Below are positions 1 to 8,138 of a stretch of 64,000 bases of DNA, in pieces. Below the pieces are notes generated by a model, which worked only from the letters and a program-made list of their open reading frames with translations, searched no databases and was not told where the DNA came from. The DNA lies in NCBI RefSeq assembly GCF_003151135.1, contig NZ_QEQK01000009.1, positions 1 to 64,000 on the forward strand, given 5' to 3'. The number at the start of each line of letters is the position of its first letter. The stretch's first letter is position 1. The position numbers were made by a program, and so were the translations under genes. The DNA comes from Abyssibacter profundi (GTDB taxonomy: Bacteria > Pseudomonadota > Gammaproteobacteria > Nevskiales > OUC007).

Positions 1-93
1 CGGACGGCCGCAGGCCGGCCCGAAGGGCGAAGCGCATGGACGCGCTTCGCAACGCAGGATCGCGGGAAAACCGGCCCGTTCCGTCTGGATTGC

Positions 94-182
94 GCCTGCA
101 AACAGGCCAGACTGCGTTGCTCGTCGTTCATTTGGAATGACCAAACTTAGCTCCTCGCGCCTTGCCTGGCCTGTTTGCAGGC
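94..182. repeat. Palindromic non-coding element with 17-bp arms
   Basis: Positions 94-110 and 166-182 are perfect 17-base inverted repeats that enclose 55 bases. The interior holds a smaller dyad (TCATT...AATGA around 127-139). A separate short hairpin, GCGAAGCGC with its complement, lies at 27-35 and 42-50. No convincing gene covers bases 1-234. The layout resembles dispersed intergenic palindromes found in many gammaproteobacteria, but only one copy is visible here, so dispersal is inferred. Confidence 0.6.
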
Positions 183-234
183 AGCAACTTGGCGGCGCGA
201 ATAGATCAGTGTTTCCCCTAGGTGCGCCATTGCC

Positions 235-1614
235 ATGAATACACTCGACTGCTTGGTCATTGGCGGCGGCTTCGCCGGCCTGCAATGTGCCAATCGACTG
301 CAGGCGGCGGGGCTTGCCGTACACCTGCTGGAAGCCAGGGACCGCCTCGGCGGCCGGACCCGTGTCGCCCCGCTAGCGGGGCGCACCGTGGACATCGGCG
401 GCCAGTGGATCGGGGCTGACCACGCCGAACTGACGGCGCTGGCCCAGGCAGCGGGCGCGAACATCGTTCCGCAATATGCCCAGGGCGCGCGCCTGCTCCA
501 CCTGGCCAGCGGCGGCCGGGACCGTCTTAAGCGGTATCGCGGTCTCATCCCCAATGCCAATCCGCTCGCGCTGCTGGAACTCGACCGGGCGATCCGGCGC
601 ATCAACCGCGCCAGCCAGACGCTGAATTTGGAGACCCCCTGGGAATCGGCGAAAGCCCGGGACTGGGATCACGAAACCCTGGCCACCTGGAAACAGCGAC
701 ATCTGCGGACGCGGACGGGGCGCGAGATTTTTGACATCGCCGTGCGATCCGTCATGACAGCTGAACCCGGCATGCTGTCCTTGCTCGGCTTTCTGTTCTA
801 CTGCGCCTCAAACAAGGGCTTCGAAGCGCTGACCTCAGTCGACGGCGGCGCGCAGGCCGCCACGGTGGACGGCGGCATGGTGCAACTGGCTGAGCACCTG
901 GCCGCCCCGTTGCGCGCCGATGACCGTGTCACGCTACAGGCTGATGTCAGCCGGGTGACGCTGACCGAACAGGGCTGGCGCGTCGAGGATCGCGAACAGC
1001 GCAGCTGGCATGCCCGGCGACTGGTTTGCGCTCTGCCGCCTGCACTCCAGGATCGCATCGCGTTCGAACCCGCGCTGCCCGCCAACCGCGCGCAGCTGGC
1101 CAATCGCATGCCCATGGGCTCGGTCATCAAGGTGGTCGTGGCGTATCCAACACCGTTCTGGCGACAGGCCGGTTTATCGGGCGAGGCCGTCAGCCACAGC
1201 CTGCCGTTCAACACCGTGTTCGATGCTTCACCGCAAGACGGCTCATCCGGTGCGCTGGTGGGGTTCATCGATGGTGGTCCGGCACGCATCTGGTCTGCGC
1301 ACACGCCGGACGAACGACGCCGTGCGGTGCTGGACAGCTTGGTCCGCTACTTCGGCCCGGACGCGGCTGACCCGTTGGATTACGTCGAACACGACTGGAT
1401 TAGCGACCCCTGGTCGCGCGGCTGCTACGTGGGGCTCATGACCCCAGGGCTGCTCACCGAACTGGGCCCTGCCCTGCGCACGCCATGGTCGGGCATCCAC
1501 TGGGCAGGCACGGAAACCGCCACCGAGTTCTGCGGATATATCGAAGGCGCCATCCGATCCGGCCAGCGCGCCGCGGATGAAGTGCGGATCGCGCTGGCCG
1601 ATCGTCGCCGCTAG
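235..1614 (+). CDS. FAD-dependent amine oxidase family protein
   Basis: This 459-residue protein has the layout of a flavin monoamine oxidase. The N-terminal Rossmann dinucleotide-binding motif (VIGGGFAGL at about residues 8-16) is followed by the acidic residue binding the ribose (LLEARDRLGGRT). The C-terminal FAD contact, IHWAGTETATEFCGYIEGA, lies near residue 420. Such enzymes oxidise primary or polyamine substrates with oxygen; the substrate here cannot be told from sequence. There is no signal peptide, so it should be cytoplasmic. The stop codon shares the tetranucleotide CTAG with the stop of the convergent next gene, so no terminator can sit between them. The length is normal for the family. 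Confidence 0.85.
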   Translation: MNTLDCLVIGGGFAGLQCANRLQAAGLAVHLLEARDRLGGRTRVAPLAGRTVDIGGQWIGADHAELTALAQAAGANIVPQYAQGARLLHLASGGRDRLKRYRGLIPNANPLALLELDRAIRRINRASQTLNLETPWESAKARDWDHETLATWKQRHLRTRTGREIFDIAVRSVMTAEPGMLSLLGFLFYCASNKGFEALTSVDGGAQAATVDGGMVQLAEHLAAPLRADDRVTLQADVSRVTLTEQGWRVEDREQRSWHARRLVCALPPALQDRIAFEPALPANRAQLANRMPMGSVIKVVVAYPTPFWRQAGLSGEAVSHSLPFNTVFDASPQDGSSGALVGFIDGGPARIWSAHTPDERRRAVLDSLVRYFGPDAADPLDYVEHDWISDPWSRGCYVGLMTPGLLTELGPALRTPWSGIHWAGTETATEFCGYIEGAIRSGQRAADEVRIALADRRR

Positions 1615-2435
1615 TCTTCCGTCAGCATCGCCGCGGCGGCCAGATAACCCAGTACCAGCTCAGCCCCCGCCCCGGCCACGTCATCAGCCGCCAGACGATT
1701 CATGGCGTTGATCACCTGCTGGCCGAGGATGTCGAAGCTGTCGGCACTCACGCGACCCGTGCCGGTAATGTCTCGGTTGACCTGCAACGCTGCTAGTCGC
1801 TCCATGACCGCATCGAACCCGGTGCCGGTAATATCCCGCTCCTCACGCATCGACTCACCAAGGTCCAGAATCAGATCGAAACCTGTACCGGTGATGTCCC
1901 GGTCCTGGGTCATCGACCGAGTCGCCCGCACACTCAGGTCGAATCCGGTTCCGGTGATATCACGTTCACCGTACATCGGCGTCTGCCATAGGTAAGGCCC
2001 GATCCAACCGGTGCCACTCAGATCCTGAAATGCCGGTCGAGCCGTTTCAAACTGATCGCCCGACCCTTCAACAGCGGCGAAGTCCAGCAGATCGAGCCGA
2101 CCATCAGCGTTGGTATCAAGCTGCAGAGCAGCCGGTGACCGCCCTGGGGCCTGCGCATCCTGCAGTAGTGTCAACATCGAAAGCGTCGAAATGGCGAGTC
2201 CCTGAAACGCACTCCGGTAGCCGATGTACTCCAGCTGGTACAGCTCCGCGGTCGTTGCCGGCACAGCGTCGCCACCCGCGTACTGGGTGGCCAAGGTTTC
2301 GGCCAAGGGTTTAGCAGCCACGACGATCGACTGAAGGGCCAGTTCATCCAACGGAGCGCTAGGCGACGCGACTGTCGATCCTACTGACGCGAAGCAAACG
2401 AGTGCCGCTGCACACGCGCGGTTCAGAGCATTCAT
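1611..2435 (-). CDS. Secreted protein with five 21-residue DITGTG repeats and a Ca-binding-like loop
   Basis: No family is recognised. The 274-residue product begins with a signal peptide (cleavage near VAS, residue 24). A calcium-loop-like segment, DTNADGRLDLLDF, lies near residues 106-118 and resembles a dockerin or EF-hand loop. Residues from about 138 on hold five consecutive 21-residue units, each opening with D-[IL]-[ST]-G-T-G: DLSGTGWI, DITGTGFD three times, then DITGTGRV. The rest of each unit varies but usually ends in a charged stretch closing with Arg. It is divergent from the DUF6502-like gene, with a shared 132-base promoter region. The DUF4382-like lipoprotein two genes away has the same DITGTGF peptide, suggesting a related function. 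Probably exported; role unknown. Confidence 0.75.
   Translation of the reverse strand: MNALNRACAAALVCFASVGSTVASPSAPLDELALQSIVVAAKPLAETLATQYAGGDAVPATTAELYQLEYIGYRSAFQGLAISTLSMLTLLQDAQAPGRSPAALQLDTNADGRLDLLDFAAVEGSGDQFETARPAFQDLSGTGWIGPYLWQTPMYGERDITGTGFDLSVRATRSMTQDRDITGTGFDLILDLGESMREERDITGTGFDAVMERLAALQVNRDITGTGRVSADSFDILGQQVINAMNRLAADDVAGAGAELVLGYLAAAAMLTED
1749..2024 (-). repeat. Tandem 63-bp repeat encoding D-I-T-G-T-G units
   Basis: The conserved core of the units lies at 2007-2024, 1938-1961, 1875-1898, 1812-1835 and 1755-1772, an exact 63-base period. The DITGTG codons differ almost only at third positions (GGT/GGC/GGA, ACA/ACC/ACG, GAT/GAC) while the amino acids stay the same, so the peptide rather than the DNA has been conserved. 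Confidence 0.85.
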
Positions 2436-2567
2436 GTAATTCCCCAGATGTATTCAATGTGACGACCTGCCAGCACGATTGCATTGATCGCGCGTTGTGC
2501 GAGGTCTGTGCGACCAGTATACGGATACGAGTTGCACAGGAAAGTATTTGGCATCACACTGCCAATT

Positions 2568-3416
2568 ATGGACTCGATGACGCAATTCGACCCTGCGGCA
2601 CAGAGCCGGGTGCAGCGCGCGCTTGAGCGCATCCTGACCGCGCTGGCGCGTGTACTGCTCCGCCAGGGCATTGGCTATACCGCATTTGCAGAAACCGCAA
2701 AACGCGTCTTCGTAACGGTCGCAACCGAAGAATTCGGCCTGCGATCACGGCCGGCAAGCAAGTCGCGTGTGGCATTGATGACCGGGCTGAATCGTCGAGA
2801 CGTTGCCCGCGTACAGCGGCTCGCGACAACCGACAGCCCGCCTCAGATGTACAACCCGGCGTTGCGCATTGTGTCGACCTGGATTCGCGACCCGGCGTAC
2901 CAGGACTCGGAGGGGCACCCACGGGAGTTACCGGTCCTCGGCCCTGCTCCATCTATCGAGGCGCTGCGTAGCACGGTTTGCCCGGACGTCCCGATCACGG
3001 CGGTGACGCGTGAGCTACTGAACACCGGCGTCGCCCGATCGGCTGATGATGATGCGACCCGTCCTGGCCGGATCGCGCTGCGCGTCGACGGTTACGTGCC
3101 ATACCAGGACTCCTCCGCGAAACTCGAGTTCATGGGCACGGACGTGGCCGCTCTTCTGGAAACCATCGGCTGGAATCTTGAGCACCCGCAGTCACCAAAA
3201 TTTCAGCGAAAGGTCAGTTTTAACGACCTTACTCCCGCTGGCGTCGCGGCACTAACTGCCGCTGCTGCCAACCAGGGAATGGATTTATTACGACACCTGG
3301 ATTCGGAACTGGCTCAGCACAGAACCGAAACCGGTGGAGAGTTTGCGGGGATGGGGATCTACGTATTCAGCGAGTCCGGCACGGACGTTCCGACCAGTAC
3401 CGTTGAATCCAGTTAA
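2568..3416 (+). CDS. DUF6502-like protein, possible regulator
   Basis: A product of about 282 residues starting MDSMTQFDPAAQ; the upstream extension to 2484 lacks plausible coding character, and ATG at 2577 is an alternative start. The N-terminal half is helical, with a segment around SKSRVALMTGLNRRDVARVQ that reads like a helix-turn-helix, and no signal peptide or membrane segment follows. From memory it resembles the DUF6502 family, whose function is not established. The gene sits 19 bases before the DUF4382-like lipoprotein, likely as one transcript, and is divergent from the DITGTG-repeat protein. A regulatory role for the cluster is an inference from the HTH-like segment and the divergent layout. 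Confidence 0.65.
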   Translation: MDSMTQFDPAAQSRVQRALERILTALARVLLRQGIGYTAFAETAKRVFVTVATEEFGLRSRPASKSRVALMTGLNRRDVARVQRLATTDSPPQMYNPALRIVSTWIRDPAYQDSEGHPRELPVLGPAPSIEALRSTVCPDVPITAVTRELLNTGVARSADDDATRPGRIALRVDGYVPYQDSSAKLEFMGTDVAALLETIGWNLEHPQSPKFQRKVSFNDLTPAGVAALTAAAANQGMDLLRHLDSELAQHRTETGGEFAGMGIYVFSESGTDVPTSTVESS

Positions 3417-3435
3417 CAGTTCTCGGAGAGTCATC

Positions 3436-4419
3436 ATGAGCAGCACACGCTTCATCCTGCCGACCGCTTTCGCCTTCGCCCTATCTGCGTGTGGCGGCGG
3501 CAGCAGCAGCGCCGATATCACCGGCACCGGTTTCGTCTCCCTTGGCGTCACCGACGCGCCAGTCGACAATGCCGATGCGGTGGTGGTGACCTTCACCGAA
3601 GTCCAGTTGCTGGGCGACGATGATGCTGTCCGTCAGACGTTTACCCTCGACACCCCACAGCAAATCGATCTGCTGGCCCTGCAGGGCAACAACAGCGCAT
3701 TCCTGGTCGAGGGCGAGGAAGTTCCGGTCGGCACATACGAGCAGGTGCGGCTCATCGTTGATGCCGTGGCCCCGAGCTGCAACAACATTCCGGACCCGCT
3801 ACCGTCGTACATCACCATCGACGGCGTCGACTACCCGTTGGTGGTCCCGAGCGGCGCGCAATCCGGCCTGAAATTCCAGGGGCCGATCACTGTTGCAGCC
3901 GGCCAGTCGGCAGCCTACACGGTGGATTTTGATCTGCGTCAATCCATCGCCGAGCGTGGGGCAACCAACTGCTACAACCTGCGCCCAGTGGTGCGGGTGG
4001 TCGACAATGCCGAGGTGGGTACTTTGACCGGCACCGTCGATCCCGACCTGTTCGCCGACGCTGCCTGTGCCAGCGCAGACCCGACGACGGGTGACGGTGG
4101 AGCCGTGTACGTCTTCGCCGGCGGGACCACCGTGCCGGATGACGTCGACACCTCAACCGAGGAGGATGTCGATCCGCTCACCACGGCGCTGCTCACGCCC
4201 GTCACCGACGAATCAGACGCGGTCGTCGGCTATGAGTACGAGGTCGGCTTCCTGCTGGCAGGCGAGTACACGGCGGCTTTCACCTGCCAGGCCCGTGATG
4301 ACAATAGCGAGCAGGACGACGCGATTGGATTTGGTGACGTCGCGAACAACATCACCATCAATGCCGACGGCGAAACCACGGTCAACTTCGAGGCCGCAGC
4401 CGAAACCAGCCCGGAATAG
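3436..4419 (+). CDS. DUF4382-like lipoprotein with DITGTGF motif
   Basis: The start at 3436 is chosen because GGAGAG precedes it and it yields a clean lipoprotein signal (FAFALSACGGGSSS, lipidated Cys near residue 19). Directly after the Gly/Ser linker comes ADITGTGF, then SLGVTDAPVDNADAVVVTF, typical of the DUF4382 beta-sandwich family. The following 150 residues keep the family pattern, including a DGVDYPLVVPSGAQSGLKF stretch. The acidic C-terminal part (residues about 200-327) resembles a carboxypeptidase-regulatory-like beta domain. The product is 327 residues and should be anchored in the outer membrane. DUF4382 proteins have no settled function. A hairpin terminator follows. Confidence 0.75.
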   Translation: MSSTRFILPTAFAFALSACGGGSSSADITGTGFVSLGVTDAPVDNADAVVVTFTEVQLLGDDDAVRQTFTLDTPQQIDLLALQGNNSAFLVEGEEVPVGTYEQVRLIVDAVAPSCNNIPDPLPSYITIDGVDYPLVVPSGAQSGLKFQGPITVAAGQSAAYTVDFDLRQSIAERGATNCYNLRPVVRVVDNAEVGTLTGTVDPDLFADAACASADPTTGDGGAVYVFAGGTTVPDDVDTSTEEDVDPLTTALLTPVTDESDAVVGYEYEVGFLLAGEYTAAFTCQARDDNSEQDDAIGFGDVANNITINADGETTVNFEAAAETSPE

Positions 4420-4452
4420 GCGGCAGCCCAGTGGCCTAATGCCACGCCCAAC

Positions 4453-4482
4453 AAAGGCGGCCCTGCCCGGGTCGCCTTTTTC
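4453..4482 (+). terminator. Rho-independent terminator after the DUF4382-like gene
   Basis: Stem AAAGGCG at 4453-4459 pairs with CGCCTTT at 4473-4479 around a 13-base GC-rich loop and ends in a T run. It closes the DUF6502/DUF4382 transcript. Confidence 0.75.
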
Positions 4483-4544
4483 TATGGGTGAACGGTCGCC
4501 TGGGGGTGCGTTAGTCTGCGGTTAGTCATTCATGGAGCTGTCGC

Positions 4545-5288
4545 ATGCGTCATCGCCGATTCATTGCCTGCCTGCTGTTGGCCCCTGGCCTGGCCCTCGC
4601 CAGCGTGGGCCAACCCGCGCAATACAGCGTCGATCAACAGCCGTATGAAGGCTATTTCGTCACCCCCGCGCCCGATGCGCCATTGGTGCTGCTGCTACAC
4701 GACTGGGATGGACTGACAGAGTATGAAATCCGTCGTGCCGACATGCTGGCTAGCCAGGGCTATGCCGTATTCGCCGCCGACTTATTCGGCCAGGGCAAGC
4801 GCCCAACCACAGTTGAAGACAAGCGTGCGCATACCGGCGAGCTGTATCAGAACCGGGAGAAACTCCGCGCACTGATGCAAGGCGCCCTGAGAGCAGCGCG
4901 GGGATTAGGGGCCGACACCCGTCGAGCCGTGGCCATGGGCTATTGTTTCGGCGGTGCAGCGGTGCTGGAACTGGCGCGGTCCGGCGCCGACCTGGAAGGC
5001 TTTGCCACCTTCCACGGCGGGCTGGGGACACGACAGGGCCAGAACTATGATCGTGCCAAGGGCGCGTACCTCATCCAACACGGCACAGCCGACTCGCATA
5101 TCAGCATGGCGCAGTTCGCCGCGCTGGCCGAGGCGCTGGAAGCCGCCGGTCTGCCGCACAGCATGACGACCTATGGCGGCGCCCCCCATGCCTTCACCGT
5201 GTTCGGGCAGGACAGCTACCGCGCCGACGCTGATCAGCATTCATGGGACGCTTTTCTGACATTCCTCGAGCAAAGGTTGGCGCGTTAG
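4545..5288 (+). CDS. Exported dienelactone hydrolase family protein
   Basis: This 247-residue alpha/beta hydrolase has an N-terminal signal peptide (cleavage after ALAS, about residue 20). The nucleophile elbow reads GYCFGG (Cys at about 133), as in dienelactone hydrolases, which use Cys in place of Ser. The acid residue is in HGTADSHI and the base in GAPHAFTVF near residue 215. Substrate is unknown; members of this family act on lactones and small esters, and the signal peptide places this one in the periplasm. Its end overlaps the start of the next gene by 46 bases. Confidence 0.82.
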   Translation: MRHRRFIACLLLAPGLALASVGQPAQYSVDQQPYEGYFVTPAPDAPLVLLLHDWDGLTEYEIRRADMLASQGYAVFAADLFGQGKRPTTVEDKRAHTGELYQNREKLRALMQGALRAARGLGADTRRAVAMGYCFGGAAVLELARSGADLEGFATFHGGLGTRQGQNYDRAKGAYLIQHGTADSHISMAQFAALAEALEAAGLPHSMTTYGGAPHAFTVFGQDSYRADADQHSWDAFLTFLEQRLAR

Positions 5289-5716
5289 CCTGGAGCCACC
5301 GGCTGTTCGTCTACGGCAGCCTGCAACCGGATACGAGCTGCCCGATTCGATCGTTGATTGGCCGCCCCGTCCGCTGGGTGGGTCGCGCACGCGTCCGTGG
5401 CCGGCTCGTCGATCTGGGGCGCTATCCAGGGCTCATCGACGCGGTGCGACTCGATCAATGGGTGGAGGGTTGGGTCTGCCTGCTGCCCGATCACCGCGCG
5501 CTTGCCCGGGTTGATCGGTACGAGCAGGCGGGACCCGGCTTCGTGCGCTTCGGCGAGTACCGAAGAGTGCTGGAAACCGTCTGGTTAGATTCAGGCGAAG
5601 CCCTGCGGTGTTGGATGTACCGCTACAACCGCAACAGCCGGCGGCGCCCGGTCGTCAAACGCCTCGCGGCCGGATGCAAGTCAGACTTGTTTGCATGGCG
5701 TCAAAGCAGCCGATAG
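5243..5716 (+). CDS. Gamma-glutamylcyclotransferase-like (AIG2/GGCT) protein
   Basis: A 157-residue protein with the hallmark FVYGSLQPD near residue 23, in the place of the substrate-binding YGSL loop of the GGCT/AIG2 fold, and RVRGRLVDLGRYPGL next. The catalytic acidic residue is probably the Glu in VDRYEQAG. The only in-frame ATG is 5243, which overlaps the preceding gene by 46 bases; a rarer start nearer residue 20 would remove the overlap, so the N-terminus is uncertain. The reaction is presumably cyclisation of a gamma-glutamylamine or peptide. Confidence 0.7.
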   Translation: MGRFSDIPRAKVGALAWSHRLFVYGSLQPDTSCPIRSLIGRPVRWVGRARVRGRLVDLGRYPGLIDAVRLDQWVEGWVCLLPDHRALARVDRYEQAGPGFVRFGEYRRVLETVWLDSGEALRCWMYRYNRNSRRRPVVKRLAAGCKSDLFAWRQSSR

Positions 5717-5774
5717 CGCGCGTTTGAGTACCGGGCACCTCGACTCGATCGACAGTCCCAGACATCATCTCGCC

Positions 5775-6299
5775 ATGTTTTCGATCCGCTTCGCCCAACC
5801 CAAGGACTGGCCCAGCATATGGGCCATCCTCGAACCCGTCTTTCGCAGCGGTGAGACCTACGCGGTTGATCCGCGGATTGACGAACAGTCGGCCCGTCGC
5901 GACTGGTTTAGCCGACCGCTCCGTACGTTTGTGGCCTGCGATTGCGATGGTCGGGTGCTCGGGACCTCCATCATCAAGGCTAACCAGGATGGCGGCGGGG
6001 CCCACGTGGCCAATGCCGCATTTGCGGTCGACCCGGCTGCGCGGGGACGCGGCGTGGCCTCAGCCTTGTGCGTCCATGCCCAGGATCACGCCCATGCCTT
6101 GGGGTTTACCGCGATGCAGTTTAACTTTGTCGTGGCAACCAACCTGGGTGCCCTGCGCTTGTGGAAACGGCTGGGTTTCGCAATAGTCGGAACCCTGCCG
6201 GACGCATTCGACCATCCCGTGCACGGGCGGGTGGATGCGCATGTCATGCACAAGCCGCTCACCGGCAACGAATCGCTCTTCACGGAAACACCATCGTAG
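5775..6299 (+). CDS. GNAT family N-acetyltransferase
   Basis: The start at 5775 gives MFSIRFAQPKDWPSIWAIL, the usual first strand and helix of a GNAT domain; the frame upstream lacks family resemblance. The acetyl-CoA pyrophosphate loop is visible as VDPAARGRGVASALC (about residues 84-98), and the C-terminal part, NLGALRLWKRLGF, matches the family's motif B. The product has 174 residues. The acceptor substrate is unknown. The gene lies 8 bases before the carbonic anhydrase gene. Confidence 0.8.
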   Translation: MFSIRFAQPKDWPSIWAILEPVFRSGETYAVDPRIDEQSARRDWFSRPLRTFVACDCDGRVLGTSIIKANQDGGGAHVANAAFAVDPAARGRGVASALCVHAQDHAHALGFTAMQFNFVVATNLGALRLWKRLGFAIVGTLPDAFDHPVHGRVDAHVMHKPLTGNESLFTETPS

Positions 6300-6307
6300 G
6301 ACCACCG

Positions 6308-6937
6308 ATGATCTCAGCCACAGAAGCTCTTCAACGCCTGCAGGCAGGTAATGAACGCTTTGTCCAGACCGACCCCGGCATGGCGGCCAGCCAGCTCAGC
6401 AGCCCGGAGCGTCGTGCCGCCCTGCTCGCCGGTCAGGAGCCCTTTGCCATCGTGCTCGGATGCTCCGACTCCCGTGCACCTGCGGAACTGATCTTTGATC
6501 AGGGGCTTGGCGACCTGTTCGTCATTCGCGTGGCCGGCAATGTCATCGCGCCGTCGCTGGTCGGCAGCGTCGAATTCGCAGCCGAACACTTTGGCACCCG
6601 GTTGGTCGTGGTAATGGGCCATACGCAGTGCGGCGCCGTCACCGCAACCCTGCAGCAGCTGGACGAACCGCCAGAATCCCGTTCGCCGAATCTGCATGCC
6701 ATCGTGGATCGGATTCGTCCGGCCGTGGCGCCGCTACGCGACGCCTACCCAGATACCCCGCCCGGTGACCTGGTCGGCCGCGCCGTGCGTGCAAACATTG
6801 CCGCCTCTGCCAACCAGCTGCGCCACGGCTCGAGAATCCTGGAAACATTGATTCGCGATGACGGGCTGATGGTCGTCGGCGCCGAGTACTCGCTGGAAAC
6901 CGGGCAGGTCGACTTTTTTGATGGGATGCCGGGCTAG
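6308..6937 (+). CDS. Beta-class carbonic anhydrase
   Basis: The enzyme interconverts CO2 and bicarbonate. Zinc ligands are visible in order: Cys and the catalytic Asp-Arg pair in LGCSDSRAP (about residue 52), then His and Cys in MGHTQCGAV (about residue 105). The start at 6308 gives MISATEALQRLQAGNERFV, typical of this family. The product is 209 residues with no signal peptide, so cytoplasmic. It follows the GNAT gene closely and precedes the FMN reductase by 17 bases, so the three may share a transcript. Confidence 0.9.
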   Translation: MISATEALQRLQAGNERFVQTDPGMAASQLSSPERRAALLAGQEPFAIVLGCSDSRAPAELIFDQGLGDLFVIRVAGNVIAPSLVGSVEFAAEHFGTRLVVVMGHTQCGAVTATLQQLDEPPESRSPNLHAIVDRIRPAVAPLRDAYPDTPPGDLVGRAVRANIAASANQLRHGSRILETLIRDDGLMVVGAEYSLETGQVDFFDGMPG

Positions 6938-6954
6938 GCCCCCGGCTGCACCGC

Positions 6955-7524
6955 ATGCGAGTACTCGGCTTCGGCGCCAGCAACAGCCGCCGCTCCATCA
7001 ATGCGCGTCTGGCGCGATATGCATTGCAGCGGTTGCGCAGCCATCACGTGCCCGACGCCGAGATCGATATGCTCGATCTCAACGACTTCGAGATGCCGAT
7101 CTACAGCATCGACCGGGAACACAGCAGCGGCGTGCCGGCGCTGGCACAGCGGTTTCTCGACCGGTTGGCCTGGGCCGACCGCGTGATCATTTCGTTTGCA
7201 GAGCACAACGGCGCCTATACCGTTGCGTTCAAGAACGTGTTCGACTGGGCCTCGCGCATCGAAACCAAGCTGTACCAGGGCAAGCCACTGCTCATGCTCT
7301 CCACCTCACCGGGTGGGCGCGGCGGCGCCAGTGTGCTCAAGATGGCCAGCGAGCGCGCGGGATTTCAGGGTGGCGAGGTTCGGGCGACTTTTTCCTTGCC
7401 ACGCTTTGAGCAGGCCTTCTCAGAGGCTGACGGACTTACCGACCCGGCGCAGCAGCAGGCGCTGGATGAAGCCCTGCGCCACTTGATGGCACCGAAGGCC
7501 GCCGCTGCGGACACGGCCCCGTGA
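6955..7524 (+). CDS. NADPH-dependent FMN reductase family protein
   Basis: This 189-residue flavodoxin-like protein begins MRVLGFGASNSRRSINARLA, where the SNSRRSIN loop binds the FMN phosphate. The second FMN loop reads EHNGAYTVAFKNVFDW (about residue 83), and LSTSPGGRGG (about 116) forms the third contact. These features match the NADPH:FMN/quinone reductase family (ArsH/ChrR/AzoR-like fold). Likely role is reduction of flavin, quinones or azo compounds in the cytoplasm. It ends convergently with tadA, 27 bases away. Confidence 0.82.
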   Translation: MRVLGFGASNSRRSINARLARYALQRLRSHHVPDAEIDMLDLNDFEMPIYSIDREHSSGVPALAQRFLDRLAWADRVIISFAEHNGAYTVAFKNVFDWASRIETKLYQGKPLLMLSTSPGGRGGASVLKMASERAGFQGGEVRATFSLPRFEQAFSEADGLTDPAQQQALDEALRHLMAPKAAAADTAP

Positions 7525-7551
7525 CGCAACCTATCCTAGGGAAACGCTGAT

Positions 7552-8049
7552 CTAGCGCCGCTGACGCCGCGCGCGGAAAAAATTCCTCAACATCTGCGCC
7601 GAGGCATCGGCCTCCAGGCCCGCCCGTAGTCCGCAACGATGGTTGAGCTGTTCGCCGGGTAGCACGTTGAATACCGAGCCGGCCGCGCCAGCTCGCACAT
7701 CATCAGCGCCGTACACAACGCGGCGAATGCGTGCCGTGATGATGGCCCCGGCACACATGGCACAAGGTTCCAGCGTCACATACAAATCGCAGTCGACCAG
7801 CCGGTAATTACCCATCTTGGCGGCCGCGGCCCGCAGGGCCTGGATTTCGGCGTGGGCCGTCGGGTCGGACAACTCAATGGGTCGATTCCAGCCCTCGGCC
7901 AGCAACTGGCCGTTGTGCACGATCACCGCTCCGACAGGGACCTCGCCCGCTTCGGCCGCCCGCTCGGCAAGCGACAGCGCATGCTGCATCCAGCGCTGGT
8001 CGATCGCCTGCTGCGCGTCTGCCTCTAAAGCATCCGGCTGCTCAGCCAT
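7552..8049 (-). CDS. tadA: tRNA adenosine(34) deaminase TadA
   Basis: TadA converts the wobble adenosine of tRNA-Arg(ACG) to inosine and is essential in most bacteria. Zinc and proton-shuttle residues are present: HAE in DPTAHAEIQAL (about residue 67) and PCAMC in TLEPCAMCAGAI (about residue 97). The product is 165 residues, normal for the family. The sequence between its ATG and the left island junction shows that tadA originally started 18 bases after a TAG stop of guaA. The island has separated it from guaBA, so it must now depend on a promoter in the island end or on read-through from copS, which lies upstream on the same strand. Confidence 0.93.
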   Translation of the reverse strand: MAEQPDALEADAQQAIDQRWMQHALSLAERAAEAGEVPVGAVIVHNGQLLAEGWNRPIELSDPTAHAEIQALRAAAAKMGNYRLVDCDLYVTLEPCAMCAGAIITARIRRVVYGADDVRAGAAGSVFNVLPGEQLNHRCGLRAGLEADASAQMLRNFFRARRQRR

Positions 8050-8069
8050 AGCCGCAGGGCTCGCGGCCT

Positions 8070-8082
8070 ATTCCCACTCGAT
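8070..8082. other. Left attachment site (att core)
   Basis: 13-base copy of the guaA 3' end, followed leftward by native sequence reading into tadA. It forms a direct repeat with 26308-26320. Confidence 0.85.
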
Positions 8083-8138
8083 TATCAATAAGCCATTTTT
8101 ATCTTTTGTATTCAACGACTTATTTTCCCGCTAATCGG

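Noticed and set aside
147-605. Minus-strand frame of 152 codons antisense to the amine oxidase
   Set aside because: Low-complexity Arg/Ser/Pro composition, no family pattern; it is the antisense shadow of a well-supported flavoprotein.
1749-2024. The 63-base repeats as a CRISPR array or DNA satellite
   Set aside because: In frame, with synonymous drift and conserved protein; a coding repeat, not CRISPR.
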